From positions 144,378-208,377 of the forward strand of contig QZKU01000128.1 in NCBI GenBank assembly GCA_003598085.1: a DNA stretch of 64,000 bases. The letters are read 5' to 3'. The position numbers and the translations under genes were made by a program. Within the stretch, counting starts at the first letter, position 1. Every line of letters begins with the position of its first letter. Below, piece by piece: positions 17,057 through 25,329 of the stretch. This DNA is from Candidatus Abyssobacteria bacterium SURF_5. Lineage in GTDB: Bacteria; Abyssobacteria; SURF-5. The notes under the pieces are model-generated. The model was not told the DNA's origin. It searched no databases and saw only the letters and a program-made list of their open reading frames with translations.

Positions 17057-18001
17057 CTATATCTTGTATAGCTTCTGCGCGGCCGCGCCGGTGACTATCT
17101 CGATCTCTTCTTTGCTGAAAGAATACTCCCCGCAATTGACAGCATCCTGAACGGCAGCAAGCCATCTCTTTGAGGCTAGGACGAGTTGCAGATACGGGTT
17201 ATCGGTCCCGTACATCACGCGATACGGCCCGATCTCATCGAGCGCGCACCTGAACATGTGATAGAACCTGTCCGGATGGTAGAGGAATTCTCTTTGCCAG
17301 CCGGAGATGTCGACATAGAGGTTCCATTTTGTTCCGGCGAGCGCGAGCGCTTCTTCCCACCAGCAATGGCCGACGTGCGCCATAACCATTTTGACTTCCG
17401 GGAAGTCGGCGGCGGCGCTGTCGACGAAAACGGGACGCGCGAACTTGGCTTTCATGGGCGCCGGCTGGGTGCCGGTATGAAAGAGTACCGGCACGTCGAG
17501 CTCGCGCGCTTTCTCATAGAGTGGATGACAGATGGGGTCATCGGGATAGAATCCGGTGGTGGGATGAAGCTTGAGTCCGCGGGCGCCCTGCTCAGTCACC
17601 CCGCGCTCGAGCTCTTTCGCGGCATCCTTGCGGCGCGGGTCGACCGCGACAAGATGGACGAAGCGTTTTGGATGTTTTGCGGCGATATCTCCGAAGATGC
17701 GATTCACATCGGAGATTGGCAGGCAATAGGGATCGCCTGAGCACGGCTCATCGTCGCCCATCGCATAATCGACCGTGGTGATGACGGAAACATTTACGCC
17801 GGCTTCGTCCATGTCCGCTATGCATAATTCACCCGTCGGATCGGTGAACTGTTCGTCGGCGCCTTTTACCAGTTCGTCGGGGTCGGCAAACTCTCCGCTG
17901 TATTTCGCGAGGCTTGCGGAGATTATGCGTCCGAGGCCTCGCTTGAATGCGGCCGGTCTCCACCGGTGATCATTCAAATGGACATGTGCATCAATGATCA
18001 T
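17057..18001 (-). CDS. Amidohydrolase (Amidohydro_2) family protein, copy 2
   Basis: 314 residues with the same plan and the same metal-binding motifs as copy 1 (DAHVHLND, VLFHTGTQP, VMAHVGHCWW, MYGTDNPYL). Over the block from TEQGARGLKLHPTTGFYPDD to KAKFARPVFVDSAAADFP it differs from copy 1 only by scattered conservative changes, so the two arose by tandem duplication. ATG 18001 follows GAGGAGGAA. Function unknown beyond the family. Confidence 0.85.
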   Translation of the reverse strand: MIIDAHVHLNDHRWRPAAFKRGLGRIISASLAKYSGEFADPDELVKGADEQFTDPTGELCIADMDEAGVNVSVITTVDYAMGDDEPCSGDPYCLPISDVNRIFGDIAAKHPKRFVHLVAVDPRRKDAAKELERGVTEQGARGLKLHPTTGFYPDDPICHPLYEKARELDVPVLFHTGTQPAPMKAKFARPVFVDSAAADFPEVKMVMAHVGHCWWEEALALAGTKWNLYVDISGWQREFLYHPDRFYHMFRCALDEIGPYRVMYGTDNPYLQLVLASKRWLAAVQDAVNCGEYSFSKEEIEIVTGAAAQKLYKI

Positions 18002-18073
18002 GACGTTCCTCCTCGATGTAGAAATGCCCCGCCATTATATGCCACGGAGAATTTCATGTCCAGAGGAAGGTGG

Positions 18074-18104
18074 GACTCGTCGGACCGGTCGGACAAGTCG
18101 GACA
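18074..18104. repeat. GTCNGAC 9-bp-period array
   Basis: Short array with three clear GTCGGAC heptamers at 9-bp spacing plus a degenerate first unit, in the gap between copy-2 amidohydrolase and the methyltransferase. Confidence 0.7.
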
Positions 18105-18130
18105 CTTGAAAGAAGGTGGAGGCGCTGCTT

Positions 18131-18934
18131 TCATTTCTTGCGTGTCGCTATAAAGATGAGTTCGCCGGGATACGTGGAGCCGAGGGGGCTCTTGTCATAA
18201 TCGGCATAAACATTTTCGATGCGAAAACCCGAGAGCTCGAGCAGGTGCTCGACTTCAAACCTGAAGAAGTAGCGGGTGGAAAAGCGCTGGCTCAGGGTTT
18301 CGGTGCGGCCGTCGGGATAGGTGACGTCGTGGTTTAACTCGAGATCGAGAATTTGATTCAAGGCCCCGCCGGAGCTGACCGTGATGCGGCGCGTCACTCG
18401 GCTGCCGTCGGGCATGGTGAATTCGGGCTCTTCTTCCCGATGCGGCTCAGGACTGTCGATAAGATGAGCCAGTCGTCTGACGTCAGGATTAAACAGATCG
18501 AGGATCAATTTGCCATCCTCGGCGAGATGCTCGCGAACACTTGCGAGACAGGAACGCTGGTCGGCGACATTGAGGAGGTGCTGAAACGGGCGGAACGGCG
18601 TGGTGATCAGGCGGAATCTTTGGCCCAAATCGAAGGATCGCATATCCGCCTGCACGAGCCAAGCGCGCTCCTGCACCTCTTTCGACTCGCGAGCAAGTTT
18701 CTCGCGGCAGACCGCGAGCATCGAGGCGGAAATATCAAGCCCGACTGTTTCGATTCCCGCGCGCGCGGTGGGAATCAGAATTCGGCCGGTGCCGCAGCCG
18801 ATTTCGAGAACGGGTCCGCCCGATTCGCGAGCCATTTCCACGAAAAAAGAGATGTCGCGGCGCTTGCGATAAAGCTCGACGTGGTCGTAAAACCGGGCCA
18901 CAACTGAGTAGATATCTTGCGGGACAGATTTCAT
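18131..18934 (-). CDS. Class I SAM-dependent methyltransferase
   Basis: 267 residues with the class I Rossmann signature: motif I VLEIGCGTGRILIP near residue 40, acidic end of beta2 (VGLDIS), motif II/III (LVQADMRSFDLG) and the later EDGKLILDLFNPD. The substrate is unknown; small-molecule methyltransferases of this subclass are common. The gene lies 17 nt after the GNAT gene, so the two are probably co-transcribed. Confidence 0.82.
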   Translation of the reverse strand: MKSVPQDIYSVVARFYDHVELYRKRRDISFFVEMARESGGPVLEIGCGTGRILIPTARAGIETVGLDISASMLAVCREKLARESKEVQERAWLVQADMRSFDLGQRFRLITTPFRPFQHLLNVADQRSCLASVREHLAEDGKLILDLFNPDVRRLAHLIDSPEPHREEEPEFTMPDGSRVTRRITVSSGGALNQILDLELNHDVTYPDGRTETLSQRFSTRYFFRFEVEHLLELSGFRIENVYADYDKSPLGSTYPGELIFIATRKK

Positions 18935-18951
18935 TTCTGATTGGAGGTTGG

Positions 18952-19455
18952 TCAGGAATCCGGAAACACGATTTCCAGTTCCAGTTCATCGCGGATCCTG
19001 ATTCCGTCCGCGCCGATGAGCGGGATCTCGGGCTTCAGCTTGCGGGCACGGTCAATCGCATTTGGGTAGACCGCGACCAGATGAAATCCGCGCTTCTGGT
19101 AGAAGCGCAAGGCGTTCGTGTTATCATTGGAGGTAACGAGCCAGAGGCGCCTGCATCCCGCTGAGACCGCCGCACCCTTTACGGCCTCGATCAACGCCGA
19201 TCCTATGCCTATTCCCTCGACGCCGCTTTCGAGGGTCACCATCTCGCACTCTTTATTTTTAATATGATAGGTTGCGAGGCTGACCCGCTGACCATTGATC
19301 GTCCCCACGTAACCCGGCAGGAGGACTACGTCATAAGTTCTGCCGCGGGAGATGATTCTGGTTGAGCCCCAGCTTTGCGAGACAAAAGAGATCAGCCACT
19401 CGCGATCGTCCTCATTCAGGCTTCTGATCTTGAACAATTCTTGGGCGCCGGGCAA
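18952..19455 (-). CDS. GNAT family N-acetyltransferase
   Basis: 167 residues; the acetyl-CoA loop is VEGIGIGSALIEAVKGAA followed by RRLWLVTSNDNTNALRFYQKRGF. The start is not ATG: TTG 19455 has AAGGA at good spacing, and a second TTG at 19437 would give the more family-like beginning (FKIRSLNEDDREWL). The substrate is unknown. Probably in one transcript with the methyltransferase downstream. Confidence 0.78.
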   Translation of the reverse strand: MPGAQELFKIRSLNEDDREWLISFVSQSWGSTRIISRGRTYDVVLLPGYVGTINGQRVSLATYHIKNKECEMVTLESGVEGIGIGSALIEAVKGAAVSAGCRRLWLVTSNDNTNALRFYQKRGFHLVAVYPNAIDRARKLKPEIPLIGADGIRIRDELELEIVFPDS

Positions 19456-19933
19456 AGGTCGGATCCTTCATGCAGGTGCGCGATTCCTTTTGCATGCAAT
19501 CTTAACAGATGAAAAGAAAAAAGCCAAACGGGGTGCGTAGTGGTGAGGCAGTCGGACGGGTCGGGCGGCGGACAAGTCAGACAGGTCCGACGAGTCCGAC
19601 CGGTAAGACAGTCGGAGGACTCCAACCGGTCCGACAACTATTCACATCCTGCCGCGCGCCCACTCCGGCGCAACAAAGCCCCGGTAGCACAGGCTTCCAG
19701 CCCGTGGCAGTTGGTTTTAAAAACACACAGGCCAGAGGGCGGCAGTGCCGCACCCGGCGCCACCGGGCCTGGGAGGCTCACTGAAATGCTGGTGGGCACT
19801 TTTTTCGGCCACCCTTACTGGACCAACCGTTTCATATCCTCCTCTGAGCCTCAGCAGGTTGACGGCGGCATTTTGCTGCTGATATTATTCCGTCAAATAG
19901 GGGGAAAGCGCTTTAAGAGGAAGGCAGGCGGAA
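19456..19933. repeat. 478-bp intergenic region made mostly of repeats
   Basis: No convincing gene. Contents: a GTCNGAC array in both orientations (19551-19636); a CCGGTAGCACAGGCTTCCAG-type palindromic element (19681-19709); a GGCCAGAGGGCGGCAG unit (~19727-19774) that recurs near 24.92 kb; and a ~73-bp segment (19771-19843) that recurs, diverged, at 20773-20847 on the other side of the AMP nucleosidase gene. Promoters for the divergent GNAT and amn genes must lie here but are not clear. Confidence 0.75.
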
Positions 19934-20734
19934 ATGGGAAAAAATTCACGTTCATCGGCGGAGGCATTGCGGGAGAAAATCGGCCGGGATTCGCTGGAGC
20001 GTTACACGAACAGTCCGGTCGCGGAATTTCAGCCGTTTATTTTGCTGACCAATTTTTCCCATTACATGACGCTTTTCAATGAGGCGTCCGGGAGAGCCAC
20101 ATGCCGGGGCTCGCTTATGGAGGTCTGTCACTGGCCGGAGGAGCAAATCTCGATCTTGAATTTCGGCGTGGGGTCTCCGATGGCTGCGCTGGTGATAGAC
20201 CTGCTGGCGTTTGTCGATCCGCTTGCGATCCTGATGCTCGGCATGTGCGGCGGATTGCGGAAGAAACACCGTCTCGGCGACTTCTTCAATACGGTGGCCG
20301 CGATAAGGGACGAAGGCACGTCGAATCATTACATGCCGCCAGGAGTACCCGCCCTTGCATCGTTTACGGTACAGAAGGCGGTTACAACGGAGGTGGAGGC
20401 GGCCAAGCGTTTTTATCATACGGGCGTGGTGCACACTACCAACTACCGCATGTGGGAATTCGATGACGACTTCAGGGCTGCACTCGAACGCGAAAAAGTC
20501 AGCGGGATCGAGATGGAGTGCGCGACACTGTTCTCGGCGGGGTTCAGCCGGAACCTGAACGTCGGCGCACTACTGCTTATTTCGGATCTGCCGCGGACAC
20601 GGCGCGGCATCAAGACGAAGGAATCCTCGAAGCGGGTGTTCAAGGAATATGCTCAGCCTCATCTCGAGATTGGAATAAACGTGATGCGGCGACTGCGCGA
20701 GATGGAGCGTGGCCTGCTGAAGAAACAGTGGTAG
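19934..20734 (+). CDS. amn: AMP nucleosidase
   Basis: 266 residues, the short form without the N-terminal regulatory domain of E. coli Amn. It would cleave AMP to adenine and ribose-5-phosphate. The nucleoside-phosphorylase/nucleosidase fold is shown by FGVGSPMAALVIDLLA, MLGMCGGLRKKHRLGDF, TNYRMWEFDDDF and the purine/ribose-binding GIEMECATLF followed by LLLISDLP. ATG 19934 follows AAGGCAGGCGGAA. It stands alone between repeat regions that share a duplicated segment. Confidence 0.87.
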   Translation: MGKNSRSSAEALREKIGRDSLERYTNSPVAEFQPFILLTNFSHYMTLFNEASGRATCRGSLMEVCHWPEEQISILNFGVGSPMAALVIDLLAFVDPLAILMLGMCGGLRKKHRLGDFFNTVAAIRDEGTSNHYMPPGVPALASFTVQKAVTTEVEAAKRFYHTGVVHTTNYRMWEFDDDFRAALEREKVSGIEMECATLFSAGFSRNLNVGALLLISDLPRTRRGIKTKESSKRVFKEYAQPHLEIGINVMRRLREMERGLLKKQW

Positions 20735-21025
20735 AGGATCGCGCCATGCCGGTGAATCGTTGAAAAGCCGGTGGGAGGCTGGTTGAAATGCTGGTGGGAA
20801 TTGTTTTCGGGCCGCACTTTACCGGACCAAACCTTTCACATCCTCCCGTGCGCGCACTCCGGAGCAACAAGCTCCGGTAGCACAGGCTTCCAGCCTGTGG
20901 CTGTAGCTTTCAAAAAACACCCGGGCCGGGCGAACGACTGAGAGCGGTGAGCATCGAGTTTTCGCTCAAACGCACTTGAAAAAATCACACAGTAAAAAAG
21001 CCAACCAAACGAAGGAAAGGATAAC
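20735..21025. repeat. Intergenic repeat region after amn
   Basis: 291 bp without a gene. 20773-20847 is a diverged copy of 19771-19843. 20836-20903 matches 19640-19709, including the CTCCGGTAGCACAGGC ... GCCTGTGGC palindrome (20872-20903). The last 20 bp carry the GGAAAGGA ribosome-binding site of the SDR gene. Confidence 0.75.
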
Positions 21026-21775
21026 ATGGATCTTTACCTGAAGAATAAGGTGGCGCTGGTGACGGGAGCGGGATCGGGTATCGGGCGGAACACGGCCTTG
21101 TTTCTGGCTGAGGAAGGAGCGAAAGTCTGTTGTGCGGACCTCTTCGAGGAGAAGGTCGCGGAAACGGTCAAGATGATCCGCGATCAGGGCGGCGAGGCGA
21201 TGCCTGCGGTCTGCGATGTCCGCGAGTATCGGCAGGTCACCCGGATGCTCAGGGCAACTCTTAATGCATACGCGCAGGTGGACATGCTGATTAATAGTGC
21301 CGGCGTGGCCGCCGGCGGACTGTTTGCCGATACCGAACCCGAGGAGTGGGCGAGCGAAATCAATATCAATCTTATTGGGACCATGAATTGTTGCAGAGCC
21401 GTAATCGACCACATGATCCCGCGCGGATACGGCAAGATCGTCAATCTTGCCTCCGACGCCGGCCGCGTCGGCGAGAAACGGATGACCGTTTACGGGGCGG
21501 CCAAGGGCGGAGTCATCGGCTTCACGAAATGCCTGGCGGTCGAAATGGCGCGCTTCAAGATCAATGTCAACGCCGTCGCTCCGGGCGTGGTTCGCAGTCC
21601 GATGACCTCGTACCTGACTGATGAAATGGCAAAGGAGTGGGCGCGCTACTATCCGCTGCGGCGGCTGGGCGAGACTGAGGATATCGCAAACATGATTGTC
21701 TTCCTTTGCTCCGACCGGACCAACTGGATGACCGGCCAAATCGTCAGCGTCGACGGCGGGTTCTCGCGAGTGTAA
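21026..21775 (+). CDS. Short-chain dehydrogenase/reductase
   Basis: 249 residues, classical SDR. NAD(P)-binding TGAGSGIG (13-20), structural NSAG motif (90-93) and the catalytic triad S143, Y156, K160 (YGAAK) are intact. The acidic residue after beta2 (CADLFEE) suggests NAD(H) preference. The C-terminal MTGQIVSVDGGFSRV is typical. It is followed 71 nt later by an amidohydrolase in the same direction and probably acts in the same, unidentified, catabolic route. Confidence 0.9.
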   Translation: MDLYLKNKVALVTGAGSGIGRNTALFLAEEGAKVCCADLFEEKVAETVKMIRDQGGEAMPAVCDVREYRQVTRMLRATLNAYAQVDMLINSAGVAAGGLFADTEPEEWASEININLIGTMNCCRAVIDHMIPRGYGKIVNLASDAGRVGEKRMTVYGAAKGGVIGFTKCLAVEMARFKINVNAVAPGVVRSPMTSYLTDEMAKEWARYYPLRRLGETEDIANMIVFLCSDRTNWMTGQIVSVDGGFSRV

Positions 21776-21846
21776 GCGGGAAGAGATCTGTTCAGTCTGA
21801 AAGAAGCAGGCAAGGCAAGCAAGGGCCATTTTTTTGGGAGGACCGC

Positions 21847-22725
21847 ATGATAAAAGCCATAGATGTCCACGCGCATCCATCGACGCGCGCCGCCGCCAGG
21901 AGCATGCTGAAGTACCAGAAGGCTCTTCTCCAGTATTACCAGAAGCGTGAGCTGACGGACGAGGAGGTATTGTCGGTCTCCAAATCCGAAGCTGAGATGG
22001 CGCAGGATTTTATTGATGCAGGCGTCAAAGGAATCATCGTTGCGTGGGACGCCGAGACCAATACCGGTCAGCCGGCGACGAGCAACGACTATATTGCAAA
22101 GCTCACAAGCGATTATCCCGACGCCTTCATCGGCGGCTACGCCTGCGTTGATCCGTGGAAAGGCGAGATGGCCATTCAGGAGGCCGAACGCGCGATCAGG
22201 AAGCTCGGGCTGATGGGCGTCAAGTTCCAGCAGACGGCGCAGGGTTTCTATCCGAACGACCGCCGCTTTTATCCGTTGTGGGAGAAGTGCGTGGAACTGA
22301 AGGCGCCGGTCATGTTCCATACGGGCACAACCGGGCTTGGCGCGGGCATGCCCGGCGGCATGGGAATTCATCTCAAGTACACGCGCCCGATCCCGCACAT
22401 TGATGATGTGGCGGCCGATTTTCCGGAGTTGCTCATCATCGCGTGTCATCCGTCATGGCCGTGGCAGGACGAGATGATTGCGGTGCTCATTCACAAGGCA
22501 AACGTGGTAATGGAACTATCCGGCTGGTCCCCCAAGTATTTTTCGCCGGCGCTCAAGAAGGAACTGCACAGCCGCCTGCAGGACCGAGCGATGTTTGGGT
22601 CGGATTATCCGATGATCCCGCACCAGAAGCTGTTTGATGCATACGCCGCCGAGGGCTATAAGGATGAGATTCTGGAAAAGATATTTTTGAAGAACGCGCA
22701 GCGGATATTGGGAATTAAAATCTAG
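21847..22725 (+). CDS. Amidohydrolase family protein, copy 3
   Basis: 292 residues from ATG 21847 (GGGAGGACCGC upstream); the frame is open further upstream but only inside the SDR gene. Metal motifs: DVHAHPST, MFHTGTTGLG, IIACHPSWPWQDE, MFGSDYPMI. It belongs to the Amidohydro_2 superfamily like the pair at 16-18 kb but is more distant, with a long N-terminal insertion (KYQKALLQYYQKRELTDEEV). Context with SDR and cupin suggests a small-molecule degradation route; the substrate is unknown. Confidence 0.83.
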   Translation: MIKAIDVHAHPSTRAAARSMLKYQKALLQYYQKRELTDEEVLSVSKSEAEMAQDFIDAGVKGIIVAWDAETNTGQPATSNDYIAKLTSDYPDAFIGGYACVDPWKGEMAIQEAERAIRKLGLMGVKFQQTAQGFYPNDRRFYPLWEKCVELKAPVMFHTGTTGLGAGMPGGMGIHLKYTRPIPHIDDVAADFPELLIIACHPSWPWQDEMIAVLIHKANVVMELSGWSPKYFSPALKKELHSRLQDRAMFGSDYPMIPHQKLFDAYAAEGYKDEILEKIFLKNAQRILGIKI

Positions 22726-22730
22726 AAGTT

Positions 22731-22784
22731 GTCGGACAGGTCGGACCCCGTCAGACAGGTCGGACGAGTCGGACGAGTCCGACC
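22731..22784. repeat. GTCNGAC 9-bp-period array
   Basis: Six heptamers starting 5 nt after the amidohydrolase stop: GTCGGAC units, one GTCAGAC, and a final GTCCGAC that makes a symmetric end. It lies between the amidohydrolase and the cupin gene. Confidence 0.8.
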
Positions 22785-22805
22785 GCCGATACGGGAGAAC
22801 ACGCC

Positions 22806-23078
22806 ATGGACGAAATTGAAATCAAGAAGCTCTCGAAGGACGACCTCGAGAAAATGGGGGTGTCGACGTGGCCGATTTGGGAGAAAGAAGCCTCGACCTT
22901 CGATTGGCACTATGACGAGACCGAGCAATGCTATATTCTTGAAGGCCGGGTGCGGGTGGAGCCGAAAGATGGAAAGCCGGCGGAATTCGGGCCGGGCGAT
23001 TTTGTAACTTTTCCGGAGGGCATGGACTGCGTCTGGAAAATTTCAAAGGACGTGAGGAAACATTACAGGTTCCTCTAG
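22806..23078 (+). CDS. Small cupin-domain protein
   Basis: 90 residues, a single small cupin barrel of the EutQ/DUF861-like type. The sequence shows HYDETEQCYILEGRVRVEP, then the turn FGPGDFVTFPEGMDCVW. The classic metal-binding His set is incomplete, so an enzymatic role is uncertain. RBS GGGAGAA lies upstream. It is in the same direction as the SDR and amidohydrolase genes. Confidence 0.75.
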   Translation: MDEIEIKKLSKDDLEKMGVSTWPIWEKEASTFDWHYDETEQCYILEGRVRVEPKDGKPAEFGPGDFVTFPEGMDCVWKISKDVRKHYRFL

Positions 23079-23255
23079 GGATCATGGTTTGATGCCTTTG
23101 GCTCTGTGGAATGTGCATGCCGAAGCCGGCCGGCTTCGCTCCTTCTAAAGCCATGGCTTAATTCTCTTTTTTTGCCACTGTAAGCTCCTGGGTGCATAGT
23201 ATAGAAGAGGAAAAGTGAACAGTCCTTCTGGGGTTTTTGAGAGGGAGTGACATAC

Positions 23256-23567
23256 ATGGAACAGAAACATGAAGAACAGAAAATAAAGGAAGAAAAGAAA
23301 GAATACGAGCAAAAACTAGAGGAAAAAATCGAGGACATCGAGCACGAGATAAAGGAAGTCGAGGCGAAGACCGAGCACGAGAAGGGGCAACGGAAGCAGG
23401 AACTGCATCGTTTGCTCGATGATCTCAAGGTGAAACGGGAGCAGGCGAATAAGAGATTAAGCGAAGTAAGATCCGCCAGTGCGGACACCTGGAAGAACGT
23501 GAAAACGCGGATGGATGCCACTTTGGACGATCTGAAGAAATTCGGGCGGAAGGTGTTCCATAAGTAG
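23256..23567 (+). CDS. Short cytoplasmic coiled-coil protein
   Basis: 103 residues from ATG 23256 (a GTG three codons earlier is possible; GGGAG lies upstream). It has no signal peptide and is very rich in Glu/Lys. Residues ~5-75 are one long coiled coil. The C-terminal block (TRMDATLDDLKKFGRKVF) resembles the end of the exported protein encoded next, so the two look like paralogues. No function is known to me. Confidence 0.7.
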   Translation: MEQKHEEQKIKEEKKEYEQKLEEKIEDIEHEIKEVEAKTEHEKGQRKQELHRLLDDLKVKREQANKRLSEVRSASADTWKNVKTRMDATLDDLKKFGRKVFHK

Positions 23568-23739
23568 AGCTCGGGTGCAATGCAGCGGGAGGCGGCTGTG
23601 CCGGCGGCCTCCCGCTCTTTCCATGTGAGAAGCACGCGCGAAGTAATAGCTTGACGGAAGCTAAGGGTCATCAATAGAATTGTCAGAACTGGTTTCGTGC
23701 GAGCAGTGGAGAAACATGTCCTTGAGTGGGAGGAAGAAG

Positions 23740-24243
23740 ATGCGATACCTGTTTTTGAGTATTCTCATATTTCTTTTCATTGCCGGAGCGGCGGGTATAG
23801 TCGTCGCTGAGGATCAGGATACGGCGGCATCGGCCGGATCGGCCGAGGAGGTTTCCCCCGAAAATGCAGAAGAAGAAACCGTTCCGCCCGAAGTGTCGGC
23901 CGAAGAGGTGAGGCGGAAGACACAAGAGGCGTATGAGGCTGCAAGGCGGTACATGATCCAGCGGATGGAAGAGTACGAGAAAACGTTGAATGTGCGGCTG
24001 GATGAGTTGAATCGGGAACTGGACGAGCTCCAGCGAAGGGCGGAAAAGGAAAAGCCCGAGGTAGAAGCGAAAGTCGAAGAGCAAATACAGGAGCTGGAGC
24101 AGCGCAAAGAGGTACTTGAAAAAAGACTTGACGAGGTTGAAAAAGAGGGCTCGGACACCCTGAAGCAGATGCGGAAACAACTGGCTACCGCACTCGAGGA
24201 CCTCGAGCAGTTTATAAGAGAAGTACTTCCGCCGGGGGAGTGA
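23740..24243 (+). CDS. Exported coiled-coil protein, paralogue of the preceding gene
   Basis: About 167 residues from ATG 23740 (GGGAGGAAGAAG upstream; an earlier ATG at 23680 in the same frame has no good site). It has an N-terminal signal/anchor (YLFLSILIFLFIAGAAGIVVAE), an acidic Ala/Glu-rich linker, then a coiled coil (residues ~60-145). The C-terminal block MRKQLATALEDLEQFIREVL is related to the end of the cytoplasmic neighbour. Probably periplasmic or inner-membrane anchored. Function unknown. Confidence 0.72.
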   Translation: MRYLFLSILIFLFIAGAAGIVVAEDQDTAASAGSAEEVSPENAEEETVPPEVSAEEVRRKTQEAYEAARRYMIQRMEEYEKTLNVRLDELNRELDELQRRAEKEKPEVEAKVEEQIQELEQRKEVLEKRLDEVEKEGSDTLKQMRKQLATALEDLEQFIREVLPPGE

Positions 24244-24245
24244 TG

Positions 24246-24300
24246 GTCGGAAAGAATCGGACGGGTCAGACGGGTCGGACAGGTCCGACTGGTCGGACTC
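24246..24300. repeat. GTCNGAC 9-bp-period array
   Basis: Array of about six units (GTCGGAC, GTCAGAC, GTCCGAC). It starts right after the stop of the coiled-coil gene. It falls inside the longest frame of the next gene, which is a reason to place that gene's start after it. Confidence 0.8.
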
Positions 24301-24341
24301 CTCCAAGTGCCTGCCACCGATCAGAAAGTGGACCTGGAATA

Positions 24342-24785
24342 ATGCGATACAGCGAGGGCGCCATTGGGCGGATATTTGTGCTGAGGCTCGAGCACGGCGA
24401 TAAAATGCCGGCGGCCATTGAGCAATTTGCGCTGGAAGAGAAAGTCAGCCGGGGCCTGTGCATTATGGTGGGCGGAATCGACACCGGCGGGAAGATTGTG
24501 GTCGGTCCGAGGGAGCGGGAGAGGATGCCCGTTGAACCGTTGTTTCACATGCTCGAAGGGGTTCACGAAATATGCGCGGTCGGCACCATATTCCCCGACG
24601 GTGAAGGCAGGCCGCGTCTGCACATGCATGCAGCGCTCGGACGGGAGGGCCAGACGCGGACCGGGTGCATCCGCCCCGGGATTGAGGTTTGGAAGCTGGG
24701 GGAAATCATCCTGCTCGAAATCAAGAATAACTCGGCCGTTCGGCGCCGTGACCCTGAGACAGGTTTCGATGTAGTGGATCCGTAA
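24342..24785 (+). CDS. PPC/DUF296-domain protein
   Basis: 147 residues from ATG 24342; the open frame goes up to 24240 but that part is repeat. The PCC/DUF296 fold is indicated by FVLRLEHGDKMPAAIEQFA, GLCIMVGGIDTGGKIVVGP and the metal-site-like RPRLHMHAALGREG followed by GCIRPG. Plant homologues of the domain occur in AT-hook DNA-binding proteins; bacterial stand-alone forms have no settled function, so DNA binding should not be assumed. Confidence 0.8.
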   Translation: MRYSEGAIGRIFVLRLEHGDKMPAAIEQFALEEKVSRGLCIMVGGIDTGGKIVVGPRERERMPVEPLFHMLEGVHEICAVGTIFPDGEGRPRLHMHAALGREGQTRTGCIRPGIEVWKLGEIILLEIKNNSAVRRRDPETGFDVVDP

Positions 24786-25329
24786 AGGCTGTCTGCGGTA
24801 TGATACGGAAAGCCATCCCTTTTATCTTTTAGGCGCCGTGACTGTCTGGGCGGGTTTTTCACTGCCTAGCCGGTGTCGGCTTCACTCGTAGTTGGTTTTG
24901 TTTTCAAAAGAAGAAAAGCACACAGGCCAGAGGGCGGCAGTGCCGCACCCGGCGCTACCGGGCTGAGTGGCGCTGATTCAGCAAGGGGGAGGAACTTGAA
25001 CAACCCCTGCCAAGGATTGCAATTTTTAAAAAAACACAGCCGAGACGCCTGTGCCGCAGCCGGCACTACCGGAACACGGACAGCCGAGACGGCGGCTGCC
25101 ATCCGACTGGTCTGACGAGTCCGACAGGTCCGACTTGTTCAATTCTCAAATTGCCCCGTACGGAGAATCCGGCCTCGCAATTTTGACAGGAAGCATCCTC
25201 TTTCCTGCGGCAAGGAGCGGTGTTGACTCTTACTTGAATCAGCGCATACTATTGCGCATGGACGGAAAGAGGGTTACCTTGTTCTGCGGTGGGGGCAGTG
25301 AGAGAGGCTCTACCACTCCCGTTTAAGAA
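24786..25329. repeat. 544-bp intergenic region with composite repeats and a promoter
   Basis: No gene is convincing. 24920-24961 repeats the GGCCAGAGGGCGGCAG unit of 19.73 kb. 24980-25040 holds a unit (AGCAAGGGGGAGGAACTTG to ATTTTTAAAAAAACAC) that recurs at ~31.99 kb. 25041-25074 is a GACGCCTGTGCCGCAG-type arm. 25102-25135 is a GTCNGAC array. A 22-codon ORF (25258-25326) precedes the CheB-like gene. Confidence 0.7.
25223..25252 (+). promoter_or_regulatory. Candidate sigma70 promoter of the CheB/CheR/kinase block
   Basis: TTGACT (25223-25228), 18-bp spacer, TACTAT (25247-25252), about 80 bp before the CheB-like start. Transcription would begin near 25259 and include the 22-codon leader ORF. 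Confidence 0.45.

Noticed and set aside
20966-21880. Minus-strand ORF of 304 codons opposite the SDR gene
   Set aside because: Antisense shadow; the SDR has intact catalytic residues and a good ribosome-binding site.
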